NCBI GenBank assembly: GCA_002702065.1
Contig: NZXX01000001.1
Coordinates: 62,001 to 126,000 of the forward strand
Reading direction: 5' to 3'
Length of the DNA stretch: 64,000 nt
From: Anaerolineaceae bacterium
Lineage (GTDB): Bacteria; Chloroflexota; Anaerolineae; Aggregatilineales; Phototrophicaceae
The translations under genes were made by a program, and so were the position numbers. The notes beneath the pieces are model-generated. The model was given only the letters and a program-made list of their open reading frames with translations. It did not search any database and was not told the origin of the DNA. Positions 60,230 to 64,000 of the stretch are shown in pieces (within the stretch, counting starts at the first letter, position 1; each line of letters begins with the position of its first letter).

Positions 60230-60964
60230 TCAACTATCCCGATCCCAGCGCGGGATAAACTCACCGCGATAAAACGTACTGATATAACCAGGCACAGGAT
60301 GATGCAGCTGGTCGAGCTGGCGCAGCACGGCGGTTGTGTCGTAGGTGACCCGATGCAGGCTGATGCGATAGCCGGATTCATCGGCGTCGAGGATGCCGTA
60401 ACAGGCGCGGGTATCCGCCCCCAGCGGATTGCCGATGCTGCCGGGATTGACGATATGCTGCCCGTTCAGGCGGCGTTCCTGTGGCAGATGGGTATGCCCG
60501 ACCAGGATCAGTGATTCTTCAGCCATGCCAAACAATGCTTGCACGGCTTCGTCACTTTGCCGGGGGTGCAGGCCATCACCGTTGTTATTGCCGGGCGAGG
60601 CGTGGACGGCCAGCAGCGAGGTGCCATCGGGCAGGGTCAACCGTTGTTCCAGGGGCAAAGTCGTCAGCCACTCGTACCAGCCCGTTTGCGTGACGCAGCC
60701 CCGCGTCCAACTGTAGCTGGTATTGGTTTCGACATGGTGTTCGAAGGGGACATCAGCAATTACGGAATCGCCATTGCCGCCGATACAGATAACCGCCGGT
60801 AGCGATTTCAAGCGTTCCAGCACCCCGACCGGGTCCGGGCCAACGACGCAGTAATCCCCAAGCAGCATGTAAGCATCCACGCCGCCATGCCGTTGAATAT
60901 CTTCCAGTACCGCATCCAGTCCAATGCTGTTGCCGTGCATATCAGCCAGCAGAGCGTACCGCAT
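60230..60964 (-). CDS. Calcineurin-like metallophosphoesterase
   Basis: The 244-residue protein has the metallophosphoesterase set: ALLADMHGNSIGL (D-x-H), LLGDYCVVGPDP (GD), IGGNGDSV in place of the usual GN(H/D), LLAVHASPGN, ILVGHTHLPQ and IVNPGSIGNP. The GNGD variant replaces the typical GNHD/GNCD His/Cys by Gly, though the Asn is kept. YfcE/PrpE-like phosphodiesterases and phosphatases have this length. It starts three bases after the stop of the RAM-domain gene. Confidence 0.9.
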   Translation of the reverse strand: MRYALLADMHGNSIGLDAVLEDIQRHGGVDAYMLLGDYCVVGPDPVGVLERLKSLPAVICIGGNGDSVIADVPFEHHVETNTSYSWTRGCVTQTGWYEWLTTLPLEQRLTLPDGTSLLAVHASPGNNNGDGLHPRQSDEAVQALFGMAEESLILVGHTHLPQERRLNGQHIVNPGSIGNPLGADTRACYGILDADESGYRISLHRVTYDTTAVLRQLDQLHHPVPGYISTFYRGEFIPRWDRDS

Positions 60965-60967
60965 GCG

Positions 60968-61201
60968 TTACAATTCCGCTGCCGACCGCATATCGGTGCG
61001 CAGCACACCTTTGATGGCACGAATGGTTTTCAGGACGTCCATGGCCTGCTGCTGCGAATCCACTTCGAGATAGGCAATGCAGTCGTTGGGGCCAACCACC
61101 AGATGCGCCTGCTGCACACCCGGCACCGCCCGGATCGCCGCCAGGGCTACCGGTTCATCTACGTCGATACTGATGTCGATCAGAATGTACGCTGCGACCA
61201 T
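60968..61201 (-). CDS. Stand-alone Lrp/AsnC-type ligand-binding (RAM) domain protein
   Basis: The 77-residue protein is just the effector-binding half of an Lrp/AsnC regulator: AAYILIDISIDVDEPVALAA, VPGVQQAHLVVGPNDCIAYL and a C-terminal IRAIKGVLRTDMRS. It lacks the DNA-binding helix-turn-helix. Such proteins form octamers that sense amino acids. GAGGAG precedes ATG 61201. Its three-base spacing to the metallophosphoesterase suggests one transcript. Confidence 0.87.
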   Translation of the reverse strand: MVAAYILIDISIDVDEPVALAAIRAVPGVQQAHLVVGPNDCIAYLEVDSQQQAMDVLKTIRAIKGVLRTDMRSAAEL

Positions 61202-61215
61202 AGACTCCTCTTGAA

Positions 61216-61587
61216 TCAATTATCCGAATCGGAATCATTGGATTCGTCTTCTTGTACCAGTACAGCTTGAACCTGATTGTAAAGTTCAGGGATTGCAATG
61301 ATCACGGTATCCCAGACCACATCAAGGTCAACATCAAAATAGGCATGAACAAGCCTGTTTCGCATACCGATTATCGCCGCCCACGGTATTTGATCGTATT
61401 TCTGTCTGAAATCATGACTGGTTCGTGAAGCCGCTTCGCCTATTATCTCTACCAGTCGAACGAGCGAGAGCTGTAGCTTTTCATCCGCCTCAAGGGAATC
61501 ACGACTTTCATTATCGGTAAATGCCATGATTTTCTGACAGGCTTCAAGGATGTGTCTTAATCGGGTGATATTGTCAGTTACGCTCAT
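61216..61587 (-). CDS. hepT: HepT-like toxin (HEPN RNase fold)
   Basis: The 123-residue helical protein has the HEPN catalytic motif RNRLVHAYF (R76 to H81 to Y83) and HepT-like N-terminal helices (ITRLRHILEACQKIMAF). The C-terminus is acidic (EDESNDSDSDN). The partner MntA-like gene overlaps its start by 14 bases, so antitoxin is translated first. In known pairs, MntA adds AMP to HepT to silence it. Confidence 0.9.
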   Translation of the reverse strand: MSVTDNITRLRHILEACQKIMAFTDNESRDSLEADEKLQLSLVRLVEIIGEAASRTSHDFRQKYDQIPWAAIIGMRNRLVHAYFDVDLDVVWDTVIIAIPELYNQVQAVLVQEDESNDSDSDN

Positions 61588-61882
61588 AAATTGGAACAGC
61601 CGTGTTTAGGATGTGCTGGCGAAAGTGCTTGCTGAGTTCATTTGGGGTGCGCAGATCAACTTTGTGTCCGATAATTTCCCCAAGGTCTATCTCCTGTTGG
61701 GCCATATCCAGCAGGGTGATCCTTGCACCGGGAACATATTCAACCAGTAGATCAACATCTGATTGATGGGAAAAGTCGTCGCGTAAAACCGACCCAAACA
61801 GTGATAAGCGTTTGATTGGGTGTCGCTTGCAGTAATCGTCGATGGCTTCAAGAGGCAGCGGAATCGATGTCTGATAAATCAT
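61574..61882 (-). CDS. mntA: MntA-like minimal nucleotidyltransferase antitoxin
   Basis: The 102-residue protein has the nucleotidyltransferase motif LSLFGSVLRDDFSHQSDVDL (G30-S31 ... D42 and D44), the metal/nucleotide site, followed by VDLRTPNELSKHFRQHIL. Of three ATGs in a row, 61882 has GGAG at seven bases, so it is taken as the start. It forms a toxin-antitoxin pair with HepT. Confidence 0.9.
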   Translation of the reverse strand: MIYQTSIPLPLEAIDDYCKRHPIKRLSLFGSVLRDDFSHQSDVDLLVEYVPGARITLLDMAQQEIDLGEIIGHKVDLRTPNELSKHFRQHILNTAVPIYERN

Positions 61883-61962
61883 CATCATTCTCCGTCTGTA
61901 TATTTAGCCTATTATACAGGATGGGCAGCTTGTCAGGTGGACTGCCCATCCATTGTGACACG

Positions 61963-62760
61963 CTACAGACTGCCGAGTTCGTCCTCGGTGGCGGTCAGGC
62001 CGAGGATGTTGTACCCGGCGTCGACATGCACCACCTCACCGGTAACGGCGCTGCCCAGCTCGGATGCCAGCCACAGGGCCGTATTGCCGATGTCATCCTG
62101 TGAAACCAGTTTACGCAAGGGCGCGGCTTTCTCGGAATACTTGAGCATCAGCCGGAAGCCGGGCACCCCCGCCGCGGCCAGTGTTTTGATCGGCCCGGCG
62201 CTGATGGCATTCACCCGGATATTCTTTGGCCCCAGGTCGTTCGCCAGATAGCGGGTGATCGTTTCCAGCGCGGCTTTGGCGACCGCCATCACATGATATT
62301 TCGGCATGACTTTTTCTGAAGCATAGTAAGTCATGCTCAGGATACTGCCGCCGTCGGCCATCAGTGGTTCGGCGCGTTTTGCCATCGCGATCAGGCTGTA
62401 GGCGCTGATGTCGAGGGCCAGCTTGAACCCTTCGCGCGAGACATCGACGAACCGCCCGCCGAGGTCGTCGCGGTTGGCGAACGCGACGGAGTGTACCAGC
62501 GTGTCGAGCCGCTTATAGCGGGCCTCGAATTTCTCGAACAGGGCGTCCAGTTCGCTGTCATCTGTGACATCGCATTGTTCGACGAAATCGCAGTCGATTT
62601 CTTCCGCCAGTGGCCGAACACGCTTTTCCAGCATGTCCCCGGCATAGCTGAGCGCAATCGTAGCGCCCTCGTCGTGCAGGCGTTTGGCAATGCCCCATGC
62701 GATGGAATTCTTGTTTGCCACACCAAATATCAAGACGACTTTGCCGTCCATTAAACCCAT
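61963..62760 (-). CDS. fabI: Enoyl-[acyl-carrier-protein] reductase FabI
   Basis: Reduces trans-2-enoyl-ACP with NAD(P)H, the last step of each fatty-acid elongation cycle. The 265-residue SDR protein has the FabI-style [17 protein letters not shown], the [13 protein letters not shown] region and the catalytic Tyr155/Lys162 in [12 protein letters not shown]. The C-terminus [18 protein letters not shown] and [10 protein letters not shown] is FabI-like. Position-wise there is no other fatty-acid gene nearby. Triclosan-type sensitivity would be expected from the family. Confidence 0.95.
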   Translation of the reverse strand: MGLMDGKVVLIFGVANKNSIAWGIAKRLHDEGATIALSYAGDMLEKRVRPLAEEIDCDFVEQCDVTDDSELDALFEKFEARYKRLDTLVHSVAFANRDDLGGRFVDVSREGFKLALDISAYSLIAMAKRAEPLMADGGSILSMTYYASEKVMPKYHVMAVAKAALETITRYLANDLGPKNIRVNAISAGPIKTLAAAGVPGFRLMLKYSEKAAPLRKLVSQDDIGNTALWLASELGSAVTGEVVHVDAGYNILGLTATEDELGSL

Positions 62761-62865
62761 AATAATTTCTCCTCATCAAGAGCAGCGTGATGCGCTAATT
62801 TAACACGCGAACAGGTTCGGCGCTATGGCCTGCCTGACCATCGCCGGTGAATCGCGTTTGACGCA

Positions 62866-63753
62866 CTAACCATACTGGCGCTGCCATTCTGCTTCGACAT
62901 AGGCCGCGCTGATTTCCGGATGTACCAGTTGTGGTGAGGTCACGGTGATCCCGCCGGTGATCGTCGCCAGTTGCAGGCAGCGTTCTGCCGGGTAGCCCTG
63001 GGCGTGGCCGTAGAGATAACCCGCAAAGAAGGCATCGCCAGCCCCATTCGTGTCGACTTGAGCATAAGTCGTCAGGGCAGGTTGCTCCAACCATTCATGA
63101 TTCTGCGTCAGGGCGGTGGACCCGTCCCTGCCATGCGTGCAGACCACCAGCTGCTTGCCCTGTGCGATCATGGATTGCATGAAAGTGCGGACGTCCGGCA
63201 TGGCATCTGAACTCATAAACAGCACATCGGCAGCTTCGATGAAGTCCTGATGATAGCGGTTGTGCCCATCATAATCGTGAATATCACACCAGATCGGTTT
63301 GGCGTGCTGCCGCGCCAGCGGGATCAACCAGCGGCAGTAGTTGATGATATTCAGCACCACCAGATCACAGCTGGCGATCTCGGCATCGAGGCGTTCCAGG
63401 TCGATTTCCGGCTCGAAGGTGGCGTAAGTCGCATAAATCGAGATACGCCCACCCGTTGTGTCCATCAGGTTGATATGGCGTTCGGTGCCCTGCGGGTCAG
63501 GGTCGTACAAAAAGCGAAGCTGCTCGTGGGCGAACGTTTCGCGGATGATCGTGCCCGGCGTATCGTCACCAACCAGCGCGTGCAGGGTGACGTCGAACCC
63601 CAGACGGTTGAGGTTGAGTGCTTTGCCCGCGCCCGTTGACCCGACCGCTTCGTGATAGCCCTTGCTGAAAAGCGTTTGGGATTTGGGTGGGGGAAAGGCA
63701 TCCAGTTGAACGATGCTATCGTAGGAAATACCGCCTGCGACCAGTATACGCAT
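62866..63753 (-). CDS. PfkB-family carbohydrate kinase
   Basis: The 295-residue protein has the ribokinase-like plan: LVAGGISYDSIVQLDAFPPP at the start, GSTGAGKALNLNRLG, and the C-terminal DTNGAGDAFFAGYLYG containing the catalytic Asp. The family phosphorylates sugars or nucleosides. GAGGTTTG lies before ATG 63753. The upstream tautomerase gene stops two bases before this start, so they are likely co-transcribed. Confidence 0.9.
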   Translation of the reverse strand: MRILVAGGISYDSIVQLDAFPPPKSQTLFSKGYHEAVGSTGAGKALNLNRLGFDVTLHALVGDDTPGTIIRETFAHEQLRFLYDPDPQGTERHINLMDTTGGRISIYATYATFEPEIDLERLDAEIASCDLVVLNIINYCRWLIPLARQHAKPIWCDIHDYDGHNRYHQDFIEAADVLFMSSDAMPDVRTFMQSMIAQGKQLVVCTHGRDGSTALTQNHEWLEQPALTTYAQVDTNGAGDAFFAGYLYGHAQGYPAERCLQLATITGGITVTSPQLVHPEISAAYVEAEWQRQYG

Positions 63754-63755
63754 GA

Positions 63756-64000
63756 TCAAACCTCAACCCGATAATTCAGCTCCAGTTCGTCACCGGGCAG
63801 GCCACGGATCCCCCAGTTGTGGCGCGGCGTCTCAAAAATAGTGATTTCGACATCGTTGGGGGCGATATCCGCTTCTGCTGCCAGCCGGGCGAACAACAGC
63901 CGGATCAACGCTTTTTTGGCTTCTGCTGAGCGTCCCTCGAACATGGAAATTTCGATGATGGTATAGCGTTCTGACCGATCTGCCGGGTAAATAAAATTCT
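63756..64000 (-). CDS. Tautomerase-family protein, N-terminal part missing at window edge
   Basis: The frame is open to the right edge of the window. The visible 81 codons show RYTIIEISMFEGRS, FETPRHNWGIRGLPGDE and a final LELNYRVEV, matching the C-terminal domain of tautomerase-family proteins such as cis-CaaD/MSAD relatives. The NWGIRG motif carries the usual Arg. The Pro-1 end cannot be checked because it is outside the window; an internal ATG at 63944 is unlikely to be the start. It probably precedes the PfkB gene in an operon. Confidence 0.85.
   Translation of the reverse strand, partial: NFIYPADRSERYTIIEISMFEGRSAEAKKALIRLLFARLAAEADIAPNDVEITIFETPRHNWGIRGLPGDELELNYRVEV

Noticed and set aside
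1-64000. CRISPR arrays, tRNA or rRNA genes, intact IS elements
   Set aside because: No regularly spaced repeats, no cloverleaf-like sequence, no rRNA-like stretch and no transposase frame were seen. A covariance-model scan could still find a small RNA.

Overview
The window looks like chromosomal DNA from an uncultured or little-studied Chloroflexota bacterium, probably close to class Anaerolineae. This is inference from gene content, since no rRNA or other marker gene is present. The signs are very large multi-GAF sensor kinases, a BTAD-type regulator, Thr/Pro-rich membrane-anchored TIR proteins, LysM/GerMN-like secreted proteins, a deazaflavin (F420)-type oxidoreductase and FabI. Most genes are moderately GC-rich, densely packed and preceded by good Shine-Dalgarno sequences. 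Two AT-richer patches (1-417 and about 37270-38581) stand out. I see no tRNA, rRNA, CRISPR array, prophage or intact insertion sequence.

Layout. 1-7.8 kb: a truncated membrane protein, a polytopic membrane protein, an aldehyde dehydrogenase, a solitary CpaF-type ATPase, and a serine-biosynthesis pair (class V aminotransferase and SerA). 7.8-18.4 kb: a zinc-ribbon membrane protein, a three-domain TIR protein, a translationally coupled methyltransferase/GNAT/glycosyltransferase group, homoserine dehydrogenase, a receiver-histidine kinase, PspA with a membrane coiled-coil partner, and an FAD amine-oxidase-like protein. 18.6-27.4 kb: small and secreted proteins (STAS-like, cytochrome P460, LysM/GerMN), short 6-phosphogluconate dehydrogenase, a membrane-anchored TIR protein, MOSC, DUF606, RidA and SRPBCC proteins. 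27.4-38.6 kb: a degenerate intergenic stretch, a secreted metallopeptidase, an EEP phosphatase, a VOC/esterase-like pair, an NTF2-repeat secreted protein, a K+/H+ antiporter, DUF3124, two tandem mini-proteins and an AT-rich secreted protein. 38.6-48.5 kb: a P1B metal ATPase with a Cys-rich insert, a phospholipase C-like protein, DUF423, a second STAS-like protein, and hyuA and hyuB separated by a ddn-like gene and a repeat-flanked VapBC module. 48.5-59.8 kb: two giant GAF sensor kinases, a divergent BTAD regulator with a degenerate ATPase domain, and three tandem paralogues of a cysteine-rich exported family. 59.8-64 kb: a metallophosphoesterase, a stand-alone RAM domain, an MntA/HepT toxin-antitoxin pair, FabI, a PfkB kinase and a truncated tautomerase.

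Functional threads. Amino-acid synthesis is represented by SerA, its aminotransferase and homoserine dehydrogenase. Envelope stress and sensing are represented by PspA with its partner, the receiver-kinase and the two multi-GAF kinases. Likely NAD-linked signalling or defence is represented by the two TIR proteins, with VapBC and MntA/HepT as toxin-antitoxin modules. The most promising uncharacterised material is the 48.5-59.8 kb block, the TIR protein with two further nucleotide-binding-like domains, and the VapBC cassette between near-identical repeats inside a hydantoinase locus.
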